Part shown: piece by piece, positions 34,269-45,108 of the stretch
Numbering within the stretch: the first letter of the stretch is position 1
How the letters are laid out: every line of letters begins with the position of its first letter
From: Porphyromonas sp.
GTDB taxonomy: Bacteria; Bacteroidota; Bacteroidia; Bacteroidales; Porphyromonadaceae
NCBI RefSeq assembly: GCF_030529325.1
Contig: NZ_JAUMXC010000001.1
Span: forward strand, 1 to 52,341
DNA length: 52,341 nucleotides
Direction: 5' to 3'
Position numbers and translations under genes: made by a program
The notes under the pieces: generated by a model
Database searches by the model: none
Seen by the model: only the letters and a program-made list of their open reading frames with translations
What the model was told of the DNA's origin: nothing

Positions 34269-34623
34269 TTTGTTGAAGTTCGGCTTTCACCTTTTTAGGG
34301 AGTTTATCAAAAACAAGATCATAAGACAACTTAATCTCCTGTATCACCCCTTTTTTATCCAGGTCTTTGTCACCACGGATGGAGTTCCAGTGCGCTTTAT
34401 GCATGTGGTATCCCGGAGTGACAGCTTCATATCTCACACGCAGATCGATCGCTCTCTCAGGGTCGCACTTGACATTGAAAAAAGGATAAGGTTCATCCAA
34501 AGAAAGCAGCAAAAACATACGTCCTCCAACCTTGTAGACGAGATTGTCAGGACCAAAAGGCGTCTCCTCGGTCACATGAGGAAGGGAGAGGGCAAACTCT
34601 CTTATTTCTTCAGTCGTGATCAT
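34261..34623 (-). CDS. MmcQ/YjbR family protein
   Basis: Small protein of 120 residues in the YjbR/CyaY-like fold family, some members of which bind DNA. The recognisable pattern is LPHVTEETPFGPDNLVYKVGGRMFLLLSL, then the DP-RAIDLR and Y-x-AVTPGYHMHKAHWNSI region near the substrate-like groove. ATG 34623 overlaps the preceding stop by four bases (ATGA), and birA overlaps its end, so all three are translationally linked. The function in this unit is unknown. Confidence 0.88.
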   Translation of the reverse strand: MITTEEIREFALSLPHVTEETPFGPDNLVYKVGGRMFLLLSLDEPYPFFNVKCDPERAIDLRVRYEAVTPGYHMHKAHWNSIRGDKDLDKKGVIQEIKLSYDLVFDKLPKKVKAELQQNV

Positions 34624-37109
34624 TTTCGTTTTCGCCTTATGAAATACAACACAACCAACCCCACAAAAGATAGGCAAAGAATAGCCGTACCGATGTACGC
34701 CACCATCTCTGTCCTCTTTATACTCTTAGGCCTGAATTCAAAAACAACCTCATGCTCCCCTTTTGGGATGCGTAGAGCCCTCAGGATATAGTCTGCTCGC
34801 AGGATCTCGGCCTCCTTACCATCTATCGTAGCATACCACCCATCAGGGTAGTAGATCTCAGAAAATACAACCAGATTATCTTCTGCCTGACTCGAAACTT
34901 TATAGGTAATGCGGTCAGGCACATAAGAGGTCTGTGTCACAGTGGCAAGACTATCTACTGCCTGATTAAACCCTTTGACTTTGTCTGTAAAAGGAGGGGC
35001 AATCACAGCCACCTGATCAAGGGGGAGCTGTCCGATAGCCGCGAACTCTTCTTTGGCATCCTTGACTTTATGCACCTGTCGGACAAACCAAGCTGCCCCA
35101 TAAACTTCATCGTCAGTGATAAGGATAGCTTTTGTACGAGTAGAGTCAGGGGCTATGTAGTACTTAGTGTTCAATGCCCGAAGCACATTTACGTTATTTT
35201 TGGACAGATATGCCTCTATTACATCCTGATAGCGTTGGAGCTTGGCAGGATGGTATCCACCCACAGAGCGGTGCAGATAAGAGGTCGTCCCGTCATTGAA
35301 GGTGCTCACAGTGAGATTCATCACCCTGTGGGGGCTTTTATCTTTTAATATCTCGTCATCGATAGGCGTACGAGTATGGGCACGGCGACTGACCTCCTGA
35401 GACTCAAGATACTTACTATCATTGAGGTAACGCTTATCAACACTCCAAAGGTCGATGAGGGTAAGTGCAGTGATAAGTAGGAAGGCGATCTGAGTATTTA
35501 CTCTCTTAAAATAAAGCAGCGCGATCACACCCATCCCGATGAAGAGAATAACAAGGCTCCTCACGGCGTCAGCTCTGAAAATAGCTTGTCTCACGCTCTC
35601 TAAATCATTTACAAGCACCTGAAACTCGGGCTGCTGTGCGGTGTAACTCGCAAACGCGGATCTCTCCATATCACTGAGAAAGCCTCCGCTCAGCGACGGC
35701 ATCAACAGCATGAGGAGTGCAACCCCTCCGGTCAATGCGACGGATGCATAGGTTGCCAACTTCTTTTCCTTCAGTATCTTCGGATCCTTACCGATCATGT
35801 ACAATCCCCATACCGCAAAGAGAGGTATAGTCATCTCTGCGACAACAAGGATAGAGGAGACCGTACGGAACTTATTGTATAGAGGGACATGGTCAATGAA
35901 AAGGTCAGACAACCACATCATATTATGCCCCCACGAGAGCATGACAGTCAGCACCGTAACTATACCCAACGCCCACTTCATAGGCCCCTTGCTTGCAAAA
36001 AAGCCAAAGAAAGCCAAAGCCAAAACAAAGGCGCCCACATATACAGGGCCGGCCGTGAAGGGCTGATCTCCCCAATACCTGTTTTGCTGCGCGACAAACT
36101 GTCGTGACTGAGGATGTTGAACTTCGTCCAGCGCCGGTTCTGTCATCCCGATATGCGAACTGAATCCACCCTTGGCATCAGGAATAAGGAAAGTAAGCAT
36201 CTCATCTATACCATAACTCCACTGAGTGATGTACTCCTTGTCCAACCCGGTCGAAGATGTCTTTTGTGCTCCCGAGTCCGTAACCAACTCGCTTCCGCCC
36301 CTCATCGTTTCCTTTGAGTACTTGTACGTATGGTAGAGATTGGTGACATTGACAGATACACCTACGAGTCCGGCCAGCACGATGCTCCCGAGTGATTTAC
36401 CAAAATGCTTCCAGTCCTTTTGCCTATACGCCTCAATCGCCCATGCTATGACCATCCCCAGCATGAGGATGGCAAAGTAGTAGCTCATCTGTATATGATT
36501 AGAGTAGATCTGAAGGGCCGTAAAAAGGGCGGTCACCGAAAAACCGAGGAAGTATTTCCTCCGGTGAAATGCCAAAACCAATCCGGCAATTGTCGGTGGG
36601 ATATAGGAAAGAGTAAGGAGCTTCCATATATGACCCGCGTCGATCAGAATAAGGAAATACGACGAAAAAGCCCACATAACAGCTCCCGGTACCGAAAGTA
36701 AAGGCCTCACCCTGCATGACCTCATCAAGATATAAAAACCTATGAGCATCAAAAATACCAGATAAGTATCTCCGGGGAGGAGATCAAATGGGGCTTTGAG
36801 TTGATAGACCTTTTGGACATTGTTTAACACCCCGGAAGATGGATAGGTGGGAGAGATCTGATACATCGGCATTCCCCCAAAGACATTGCCCGTCCAAAGT
36901 GGAGAGTGTCCCGTCTCTTGTCTCACTTCGACAACATCACGAGCTACACCGGCAGATCCGGCACCATCCATCTGAAAGAGTTTTCTTCCCTCAAAGGCAG
37001 CAGGATAAAAGTATGCCAAAGCAATCAGAGCAAAAACAACAATGATGGCTATGGTGCGTGAGATCGGGTGTTGCCACCACTTTTTAGGAGCTTGTTCGAG
37101 CGTATTCAT
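34620..37109 (-). CDS. YfhO-like multi-pass membrane protein
   Basis: Large membrane protein of 829 residues with about 12-14 hydrophobic segments, an extracytoplasmic domain of about 250 residues between 545 and 800, and a last segment before a basic RRKRK tail. The N-terminal loop FQMDGAGSAGVARDV corresponds to the acidic motif in YfhO proteins, and the ending FSEIYYPDGWYATIDG is typical of the family. YfhO of Gram-positive bacteria glycosylates lipoteichoic acid, but members here have unknown acceptors. Placement 18 bases after a GT2 gene suggests that GT2 makes a lipid-linked sugar donor for this protein. Confidence 0.85.
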   Translation of the reverse strand: MNTLEQAPKKWWQHPISRTIAIIVVFALIALAYFYPAAFEGRKLFQMDGAGSAGVARDVVEVRQETGHSPLWTGNVFGGMPMYQISPTYPSSGVLNNVQKVYQLKAPFDLLPGDTYLVFLMLIGFYILMRSCRVRPLLSVPGAVMWAFSSYFLILIDAGHIWKLLTLSYIPPTIAGLVLAFHRRKYFLGFSVTALFTALQIYSNHIQMSYYFAILMLGMVIAWAIEAYRQKDWKHFGKSLGSIVLAGLVGVSVNVTNLYHTYKYSKETMRGGSELVTDSGAQKTSSTGLDKEYITQWSYGIDEMLTFLIPDAKGGFSSHIGMTEPALDEVQHPQSRQFVAQQNRYWGDQPFTAGPVYVGAFVLALAFFGFFASKGPMKWALGIVTVLTVMLSWGHNMMWLSDLFIDHVPLYNKFRTVSSILVVAEMTIPLFAVWGLYMIGKDPKILKEKKLATYASVALTGGVALLMLLMPSLSGGFLSDMERSAFASYTAQQPEFQVLVNDLESVRQAIFRADAVRSLVILFIGMGVIALLYFKRVNTQIAFLLITALTLIDLWSVDKRYLNDSKYLESQEVSRRAHTRTPIDDEILKDKSPHRVMNLTVSTFNDGTTSYLHRSVGGYHPAKLQRYQDVIEAYLSKNNVNVLRALNTKYYIAPDSTRTKAILITDDEVYGAAWFVRQVHKVKDAKEEFAAIGQLPLDQVAVIAPPFTDKVKGFNQAVDSLATVTQTSYVPDRITYKVSSQAEDNLVVFSEIYYPDGWYATIDGKEAEILRADYILRALRIPKGEHEVVFEFRPKSIKRTEMVAYIGTAILCLSFVGLVVLYFIRRKRK

Positions 37110-37127
37110 TATGGTAGATCTGTTTTA

Positions 37128-38129
37128 TCAGTCGTAAAAGTTATTTTCAAATTTGGTGAAATTTCCCTGCTTCATCAGCACTTGCTTACGGAACGAGTGT
37201 AGAAAACCCAATCCGTAACCAAAAAGCTGCACATAAGATGCAATGATCCCATGGACTGCCAAGTCCATCCATCCGGTACGTATAAAGAGATCACAACATA
37301 TCAGCAGAGCATAAACAAGTGGGAACATGAGCCAGTAAGGAGTGTGAAAAACGGCCAAAAGGAACAATGCCACGTGTCCGATGACAAATAATGCGGGTAA
37401 CCAGTGCACAAGTTTGAGAGTACCCGGATGAAGTTTATTGAGTGTGATACGGGCAATACCGCTGTTGTATACCTGACGGAAAAATTGCACGTATGATACT
37501 CTGCGTTTATGATACAACCAAGCTTCTTCGTAGCACTCGGAGTGGTGTCCGGCTTCGATGATCCTCATACTCAGATCCAAATCCTCACCGAAGCGCATGG
37601 CTCTGAAACCACCCACACTCAAAAAGACCTCTCGATCCACCCCCATATTGAAACTGCGGGGATAAAACTTATCGAGCCTCTTCTTTCCACCCCTGATCCC
37701 ACCTGTGGTAAAGAATGAAGTCATGCTGTAATCTATGGCACGCTGAACGACAGTGAAGTCTTCGCTCGCCCGATCAGGTCCACCCCACAGAGAGGCCGGT
37801 CGCTGCACACGACACCGATCCACAGCAACAAGGTAATCTTCCGGTAATACAGTATCCGAATCAAGGATGATAAGTGTCTGCCCTAGAGCCTCATGAGCAC
37901 CTCTATTGCGCGCTCCACCGGGACCGGTATTATCTTGATAGATATACTTCACATCCAAGCGATCTGCAAAGCCTTCCACAATATCCTTCGAGGGAACTTT
38001 TGAACCATCCTCGACAACAATAACTTCAAAGTCAAAACCTCCTGTCAATCGAGAAATCGACTCCAATAGCTCTCTGATCTCATCAGGTCTATTGTACAAT
38101 GGTATGATAAAAGAGTATTGCAGAGGCAT
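37128..38129 (-). CDS. Glycosyltransferase family 2
   Basis: Predicted membrane-associated GT-A enzyme of 333 residues. The nucleotide-sugar binding region reads SFIIPLYNRPDEIRELLESI and VIVVEDGSK; the metal-binding motif is ILDSDTV near 91-97, and the acceptor region contains GEDLDLSMRIIEAG, matching the ED motif. Two or three hydrophobic segments at about 245-310 anchor the C-terminus. Likely product a polyprenyl-linked or envelope sugar; the specificity is unknown. It heads the unit GT2, yfhO, yjbR, birA. Confidence 0.9.
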   Translation of the reverse strand: MPLQYSFIIPLYNRPDEIRELLESISRLTGGFDFEVIVVEDGSKVPSKDIVEGFADRLDVKYIYQDNTGPGGARNRGAHEALGQTLIILDSDTVLPEDYLVAVDRCRVQRPASLWGGPDRASEDFTVVQRAIDYSMTSFFTTGGIRGGKKRLDKFYPRSFNMGVDREVFLSVGGFRAMRFGEDLDLSMRIIEAGHHSECYEEAWLYHKRRVSYVQFFRQVYNSGIARITLNKLHPGTLKLVHWLPALFVIGHVALFLLAVFHTPYWLMFPLVYALLICCDLFIRTGWMDLAVHGIIASYVQLFGYGLGFLHSFRKQVLMKQGNFTKFENNFYD

Positions 38130-38154
38130 ATAGTTTGGGTGTGTTATTTTGACA

Positions 38155-38162
38155 CAAAGATA
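38155..38162 (-). promoter_or_regulatory. Putative -7 box of the GT2-yfhO-birA unit
   Basis: On the minus strand the sequence reads TATCTTTG, a full match to TAnnTTTG, 25 bases before the GT2 ATG. No -33 match is seen. Confidence 0.55.
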
Positions 38163-38231
38163 AGTCTTTTCGGTCAGAGTTCAGTCCCCCAAGGCAGGTC
38201 CGGAAAGCGAGAAAAAAGCCATTCGGAGACT

Positions 38232-38292
38232 CAAAAAAAGGTTGTCTAACTTGATGTCGCAAGTTAGACAACTTCATTCATCAAGTTAGACA
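38232..38292 (-). repeat. Dispersed hairpin repeat, copy C
   Basis: On the minus strand a half unit (TGTCTAACTTGATGAATG, starting at 38292) is followed by a 13-bp stem, arms 38260-38272 and 38241-38253 (GTTGTCTAACTTG), with a six-base loop and then CC and seven T. Order and spacing match copy A. It lies after the 5'-nucleotidase terminator and about 110 bases before the GT2 gene. Confidence 0.85.
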
Positions 38293-38367
38293 CATGAATT
38301 TTGAGGGATCTACATCCTTTTCCTAACCGATTATCAGTGGGCTAAACCAGAAGCGGCACTACAACAA

Positions 38368-38400
38368 AGGGCGTCCGATATTGAGTATATCGGACACCCT
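38368..38400 (-). terminator. Terminator of the 5'-nucleotidase gene
   Basis: The 14-bp arms 38368-38381 and 38387-38400 (AGGGTGTCCGATAT on the minus strand) pair with one wobble and a five-base loop, followed by TTTGTTGT. It lies 26 bases beyond the nucleotidase stop. Confidence 0.75.
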
Positions 38401-38426
38401 CTGTCGTTAATCGTTACAGAATGACT

Positions 38427-39899
38427 TTATGGACGGAAGACAGTCACACGCTTTTCAGCTCTGTAACTTGGGATCGTCTTGATAGACTTGAGATACTCTA
38501 TCATATTGTCTGCTGTAGTGACAAACTTATTGACTCCCGCATCCTTATGATCATACTTATATGCAGCAGAGATATAGCTGTTTACAGACACAGTATAGGT
38601 CGCAGCAAGATTCATCGGTGTACCATCCGGAAGAAACAGCTTAACCTCCTTGAGACTGCCGTCTTCATTGAGATAATAGTGAGACGTCATCCCCGAAGGA
38701 TAAATAGGTAATCTCTCATCTCGCTCAAATGCAGCGTAGTGGAGGTTGAGAATCTCTTGCCCTGTGAGATTGAACACTATGGCTTCATTGCCAAAGGGAT
38801 CGAGCGAATAGACATCCATCAGAGTGACATCTCCTTTAGACAACTTGTCTATGCGAACGCCACCGGGATTGATGAGAGCAATCTGCGTACCTACGCCGGC
38901 ACGAAGAGCGTCTACCATGAGATAACCAAGCTGTTCGTAAGACGTAAACTCATCTTGAGACCTGGCAATGACTTCTTTAAGAGCAGGAGCATCATTGTAC
39001 TTACGTACCATCTCTCTGAGGTCTTCTCGGACATTACCTTCTTTACCAACCGAGATGAGCTTCATCTCCCGATCCACACTTCCATCAGGCTTCACGGTAA
39101 GCTGAATGAGCGTGGCAAATTTGAGTTTGCTTGCCGCCTGTGTAATCATGACACCATTGTGAATCTGGTCGGTATCGACCTTGGTATGGGAGTGACCTCC
39201 GATAATCAAAGGAGTAACCCCGGTCGGAAGTTGGTTGGCGAGCTCGACATCATTCTCAAAACCGAAGTGATTCAGATAAATAAAGACATCGGCACTGTCT
39301 TTGAGATGTGTATAACTCTTGGCTGTCTTGATAGGATCGTGAAACGTAAACCCGGTGACATTGTCAGGATGTGAATCCGGGATACCTCCACTATTGATAT
39401 CCAATATGGAAGCAACGGCAACCTTAGTGCCATCGGTCAAGGTAAAGATATGATACGGCCTGATCTTGAAGTCTGACCCTGCGGGAATAGTAAGATTGGC
39501 ACAGAGGAAGGGAAATTGAGCCTTGTGTGTCAGCTTGGCAAACCCCTCGTGCTTGGTATCAAACTCATGATTTCCCACAGCCGACACATCAAACTTCAAA
39601 GCATTCATGAGCTCTATCATCGGAAGTCCTTTTTCGGGATATTGATCATTAACAGGGTTGCCGGTTTGGTTGTCTCCTCCGGAAACAACCAAAAGTCCGG
39701 GATAGGCAACTCGGAGACTGTCTACAATATAACCTAAGCGAGGAAAATTGTCTATCGCTGCGTGCATATCATTGACAGCGAGAATGGTTATGTGCTTGTC
39801 AACGGCTCTCTGAACGGGGGCCTTCCTCCCCAATATGCCACAACTGCTCAATGATAAGGCAAGAGCAGATAGCATGACTAAGGCCTTGATGTGTTTCAT
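38427..39899 (-). CDS. 5'-nucleotidase/metallophosphatase lipoprotein
   Basis: Surface or periplasmic UshA-type hydrolase of 490 residues. Lipobox SLSSC places the lipid near Cys20. The metallophosphatase core shows AVNDMHAAIDN, VSGGDNQTGNPV, VGNHEFDTKH and GGHSHTKVD, all dimetal ligand motifs. In many members the first reads NDxHG; here the motif is NDMHA. The C-terminal 5'-nucleotidase domain starts near 290 and includes ALINPGGVRIDKLSKGDVT and the aromatic substrate clamp region. Role: release of nucleosides and phosphate from external nucleotides. A 71-codon gene lies 12 bases upstream in the same unit. Confidence 0.92.
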   Translation of the reverse strand: MKHIKALVMLSALALSLSSCGILGRKAPVQRAVDKHITILAVNDMHAAIDNFPRLGYIVDSLRVAYPGLLVVSGGDNQTGNPVNDQYPEKGLPMIELMNALKFDVSAVGNHEFDTKHEGFAKLTHKAQFPFLCANLTIPAGSDFKIRPYHIFTLTDGTKVAVASILDINSGGIPDSHPDNVTGFTFHDPIKTAKSYTHLKDSADVFIYLNHFGFENDVELANQLPTGVTPLIIGGHSHTKVDTDQIHNGVMITQAASKLKFATLIQLTVKPDGSVDREMKLISVGKEGNVREDLREMVRKYNDAPALKEVIARSQDEFTSYEQLGYLMVDALRAGVGTQIALINPGGVRIDKLSKGDVTLMDVYSLDPFGNEAIVFNLTGQEILNLHYAAFERDERLPIYPSGMTSHYYLNEDGSLKEVKLFLPDGTPMNLAATYTVSVNSYISAAYKYDHKDAGVNKFVTTADNMIEYLKSIKTIPSYRAEKRVTVFRP

Positions 39900-39911
39900 C
39901 GTTTTTTGTTT

Positions 39912-40127
39912 TTAGATTGGACATTCATTTGTATCAGTAGTAACTACTAATTCCGTTTGTTCTTGAATACTGCCGTCAAGATCGATTTCATTTCCCCATT
40001 TGTCATAAACTGTCAAAGCAGACAAAGGGAAATCTTTCCCGGTCTCAAACATGTAAGCCCGCAAAGCATCCATAACTTTTGCTCCGGAGTGGACCCTTAC
40101 TATAGTATCGTTTACCTTGACTTTCAT
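39912..40127 (-). CDS. Small beta-grasp-like protein of unknown function
   Basis: Protein of 71 residues not recognised with certainty. It starts with a beta-hairpin pattern (MKVKVNDTIVRVHSGAKV), then one helix (MDALRAYMFETG), and later strands with DKWGNEIDLDGSI and TELVV, an order like ubiquitin-like or ThiS/MoaD beta-grasp folds. It has no C-terminal Gly-Gly, no signal peptide and no Cys cluster, with only one Cys near the end. It lies 12 bases before the nucleotidase lipoprotein gene, so the two are probably cotranscribed. Confidence 0.7.
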   Translation of the reverse strand: MKVKVNDTIVRVHSGAKVMDALRAYMFETGKDFPLSALTVYDKWGNEIDLDGSIQEQTELVVTTDTNECPI

Positions 40128-40154
40128 GTCAGCCGATTGTTGTTCAGTAAAAAC

Positions 40155-40201
40155 AAAAACAGCAACGAGAGAGAAGATAAACCTTCTTTTCCGTTGCTGT
40201 T
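40155..40201 (-). terminator. Terminator of argC
   Basis: On the minus strand, a 10-bp stem AACAGCAACG/CGTTGCTGTT (40192-40201 and 40158-40167), extended by an inner AGAAG/CTTCT pair, is followed by TTTGTTTTTAC. It lies 13 bases after the argC stop. Confidence 0.8.
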
Positions 40202-40213
40202 CATAATGTATTA

Positions 40214-41194
40214 TTAAAAAGAGGATGACTTCACTCTCAACCCTGTGGTCTCGACAAGGCCTGCCATCAAGTTCATGATGTGGATGGCTGTGCCGGCTGC
40301 TCCCTTCAATAAATTGTCAAGAGTGGAGACTATCAGCAACTTGCCGTCATGCTTGGAGAGATGCAGCAAGCAATTATTGGTATTTGCGATGTCTCTTACA
40401 TCAGGATACTTATCCACTATATGGATAAAAGAGTGGTCGTCATAGTACTCGCTATACATATCCTTGACAGTTTGAATATCTACACTACACTCGGTATATA
40501 TCGAAGTGTAGATACCTCTCGCATAATTACCACGCATAGGGATAAAGTTGAGAGGTTGCTGAAAGCTTTTCTGAATATCGTTCAGCGTGTTGCGTACCTC
40601 GTCTATCTGCGGATGCTCAAAGGGACGATAGATCGAGAAGTCATCAAAAAGCATGTTGTAAGACAACGGAGCTCCTTCTCTCGGACGAGCAGCGGCTTCG
40701 GTCTTGCCTGCGACGGAGTGAATGTGTATCTCCTTGTTGAGAAGAAGATGCTTCGCCAATGGGATAAGACCGATAGCAATCGAACTCGCAAAACATCCGG
40801 GTACAGCGACTCTCTGCGCCCCACAAATACGACGTCTGTACGCCTCCGGAAGCCCATACACAAACCCTCCATCAATACCCTCTGTCGGTAAACGATGCTC
40901 GAGGGAAAAATCTATGACCTTGAGGTGCTCCGGTAGTTTATGAGTATGCAGAAATGCTCTCGAAGCACCGGTCTGGAGACAGATAAAAAGTATATCCAAG
41001 TCATCGAACACCGCTTCATCCGAAAACTTCATACGGCGTTCGCCAAATAGTCCGGGATGGACATCATTTACCATAGTGCCTGCTCTATTGGGAGCGTACA
41101 CACGGCGGAGGATCACGTCAGGGTGATTGATAAGCAGGCTAAAAAGTTCACCCACTGCATACCCTTCGCTTCCGACTATTCCTACATTAAGCAT
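40214..41194 (-). CDS. argC: N-acetyl-gamma-glutamyl-phosphate reductase
   Basis: Third step of arginine (or acetylated ornithine) synthesis: NADPH-dependent reduction of the acyl phosphate. The 326-residue protein has the Rossmann start VGIVGSEGYAVGELFSLL, the catalytic Cys in VAVPGCFASSIAIGLIPL, and the substrate segment PMRGNYARGIYTSIY. The loop normally SGAGR reads SVAGKTEAAARP, slightly altered. No other arg gene lies in the window, so it may belong to a scattered pathway or a remnant one. The long operon neighbour upstream is an ABC-F gene, 42 bases away. Confidence 0.9.
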   Translation of the reverse strand: MLNVGIVGSEGYAVGELFSLLINHPDVILRRVYAPNRAGTMVNDVHPGLFGERRMKFSDEAVFDDLDILFICLQTGASRAFLHTHKLPEHLKVIDFSLEHRLPTEGIDGGFVYGLPEAYRRRICGAQRVAVPGCFASSIAIGLIPLAKHLLLNKEIHIHSVAGKTEAAARPREGAPLSYNMLFDDFSIYRPFEHPQIDEVRNTLNDIQKSFQQPLNFIPMRGNYARGIYTSIYTECSVDIQTVKDMYSEYYDDHSFIHIVDKYPDVRDIANTNNCLLHLSKHDGKLLIVSTLDNLLKGAAGTAIHIMNLMAGLVETTGLRVKSSSF

Positions 41195-41236
41195 ACCAGG
41201 TTGTATTATTACAAATTACTATCTATTCTCGTTTTT

Positions 41237-42853
<1,617 letters not shown>

Positions 42854-42878
42854 TTATTACTGTATATAGTATATTCGG

Positions 42879-44807
42879 TTAAAACTTTTCAATGGTCTCT
42901 ATCCACATAGCCGACGAAGTATCGCTACCCATGCGCCAAGGGCCACGAGGCGAAAGGGTCACTACGCCCACCTTTGGGCCATCCGGCATGCTGTTTCTCT
43001 TGTACTGCTGAGCAAAAAACCTTTTAGCAAAAATCAACATCCAATTCTTCAACTGCTCCCTGGTATACACACCCTTAAAGGCCTTCTGAGCCATGAAGAA
43101 TATCTTCTTTGGTGAAAATGCATTGTACAAGAAGTGGTAGATGAAGAAGTCGTGAACTTCATAAGGGCCGACAACCTTTTCAGTGTACTGTGTTATCTCA
43201 CCCGTGTTTGTAGTCGTCAATTCAGGACTGATAGGAGTAGCCACGACATCCATAAGTACCATCTTCAACTCCTCGCCATAGCCCCCTTCGCGAGCAATGT
43301 AGTCCACCATGACCTTGATCACGCTCTTGGGTAACGAAGCATTGATACTGTACATGGACATATGATCTCCGTTGAAAGTACACCAGCCCAAAGCCAGCTC
43401 TGAAAGATCTCCCGTACCGAGAACAAATGTACCCTCCATACCGGCTACATCCATCAGGACTTGTGTTCGCTCCCTCGCTTGAGCATTCTCATATGTCAAG
43501 TCTTGAGTCTCTCCGTCATGTCCGATGGCTTTGAGATGATTAACTGCAGCTTCTGCAATGGATATTTCTCTCGATGTTACCCCAAAGAGTTTGAGCATCT
43601 CTTTTGCGTTACTATGGGTTCGGCTGCTCGTACCAAGTCCCGGCATAGAGATCCCGATTATCCCCTTTCGATCAAGCCCGAGAAGATCAAATGTCCTAAC
43701 GGCAACAAGCAAAGCAAGGGTGGAGTCCAGACCTCCACTAATACCGATGACAATCTTTTTAGCATTAAGAAATGCCATACGCTGAGTAAGTGCAGCTACC
43801 TGTATGTCCCACATTTCCTGGCATCGTTCATCCCAATTTGTAGACGATGGCATGAATGGATTTCTGTCGATCGGACGTGTCATATCATAGTCTCCATCCT
43901 CTTCCTTGAGCGAAAATGGGATGATAGACATATCCTCCGTTGCGTACATTGAAGCCGCAGACTTGAACGAACTATTGATAAGTCTCTCCGTACGGATACG
44001 AGAGACATCTATATCATTGATGATGAGGCGCTCTTCATATACAAAACGCGGCATCTCAGAGAGGATCACACCATTTTCGGCGATAAAGGCCTTCCCTGTA
44101 TAAACAAGATCGGTAGAGCTCTCCCCATAACCACAAGAAGAGTACACATATCCCATGATACCCTGAGACGAAAGGCTCGATACGAGAGATCGGAGGTAGT
44201 CATGCTTCCCGGCATTTTCATTACTTGCCGACAAATTGAAGATGATGTGTGCACCATAGAGAGAAAGGCGAGTACCCGGAGTAACAGCAGTCCACATATC
44301 CTCGCATATCTCTACTCCGACCCCGACATCCTTATACTTGAAGAGGAGGTTATGGCCGATAGGTACTTCGTAATCGCCTATGCGGATACGAGAAAAGGTA
44401 AGTTCAACAGCAGAGGAAAACCATCTTTTTTCCTGAAACTCTCTATAATTCGGCAAGTAGGTCTTAGGTATCGCACCCAAGATCTTTCCACCCTGGAGTG
44501 CAATTGCAGCATTGTAAAGTCTCTCCTCAGCACGAATAGGCATACCAACAAAGACAAGGACATCTGTATCCTTAGTTTTCTCTGCCAATTCACAGAGGGC
44601 CATCTCTGCCTGATGCAAGAGATAAGGTTGCATGAAGAGATCTCCACAGGTATAGCCTGTGATACAAAGCTCCGGAAACGAAAGCATTTCGACATTTTTC
44701 TCCTGAGCCTGTCTGATCATTGCCTCGATACGCTCTATATTGTAAAAGCAGTCTGCAACCCTTACAAAAGGGACAGCTGCCGCCACCTTGACGTAACCGT
44801 GTTTCAT
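42879..44807 (-). CDS. nadE: Glutamine-dependent NAD+ synthetase
   Basis: Last step of NAD synthesis, using ammonia released from glutamine. The 642-residue protein is the two-domain form: an N-terminal nitrilase-like glutaminase (about 1-290) with ELCITGYTCGDLF (catalytic Glu), PNYREFQEKRWF (Lys region) and the nucleophile Cys in GVEICEDMW, and a C-terminal ammonia-dependent synthetase with the PP-loop GISGGLDSTLALL and GTGDLSELALGWCT. It lies 25 bases before the ABC-F gene. Confidence 0.95.
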   Translation of the reverse strand: MKHGYVKVAAAVPFVRVADCFYNIERIEAMIRQAQEKNVEMLSFPELCITGYTCGDLFMQPYLLHQAEMALCELAEKTKDTDVLVFVGMPIRAEERLYNAAIALQGGKILGAIPKTYLPNYREFQEKRWFSSAVELTFSRIRIGDYEVPIGHNLLFKYKDVGVGVEICEDMWTAVTPGTRLSLYGAHIIFNLSASNENAGKHDYLRSLVSSLSSQGIMGYVYSSCGYGESSTDLVYTGKAFIAENGVILSEMPRFVYEERLIINDIDVSRIRTERLINSSFKSAASMYATEDMSIIPFSLKEEDGDYDMTRPIDRNPFMPSSTNWDERCQEMWDIQVAALTQRMAFLNAKKIVIGISGGLDSTLALLVAVRTFDLLGLDRKGIIGISMPGLGTSSRTHSNAKEMLKLFGVTSREISIAEAAVNHLKAIGHDGETQDLTYENAQARERTQVLMDVAGMEGTFVLGTGDLSELALGWCTFNGDHMSMYSINASLPKSVIKVMVDYIAREGGYGEELKMVLMDVVATPISPELTTTNTGEITQYTEKVVGPYEVHDFFIYHFLYNAFSPKKIFFMAQKAFKGVYTREQLKNWMLIFAKRFFAQQYKRNSMPDGPKVGVVTLSPRGPWRMGSDTSSAMWIETIEKF

Positions 44808-44862
44808 AATTCTTTCTAAATCCTATTTTCTAATATGATAATAATTCATCCATACTAATTGT

Positions 44863-44870
44863 CAAAGATA
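44863..44870 (-). promoter_or_regulatory. Putative -7 box of the nadE promoter
   Basis: On the minus strand the sequence reads TATCTTTG, 55 bases before the nadE ATG. The gap 44871-45028 beyond it, to the EF-G terminator, holds no gene or repeat I can identify. Confidence 0.55.
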
Positions 44871-45028
44871 CAACAATTAAAGGGATAACACCCCTACACT
44901 ATCACTAATATCAACATAAGTTTAGTACAACCTATGTCAGACTCATATCACCATCACAACTCACCCTCTCCAATAGGACGTAAGATCCAACAGATATGGC
45001 AGTTACAACCTAATTCATGATAAACAAA

Positions 45029-45058
45029 ACCTGCCGATCTCAGCTGAGATCGGCAGGT
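45029..45058 (-). terminator. Terminator of the EF-G paralogue gene, 30-bp palindrome
   Basis: Perfect palindrome with half site ACCTGCCGATCTCAG. On the minus strand it is followed by TTTTGTTTATC. It lies 50 bases after the EF-G stop. Confidence 0.8.
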
Positions 45059-45108
45059 AAAAAAGCAAATAAGTATTATTGACACCTTAATCCATAAGGT
45101 CACATTTT

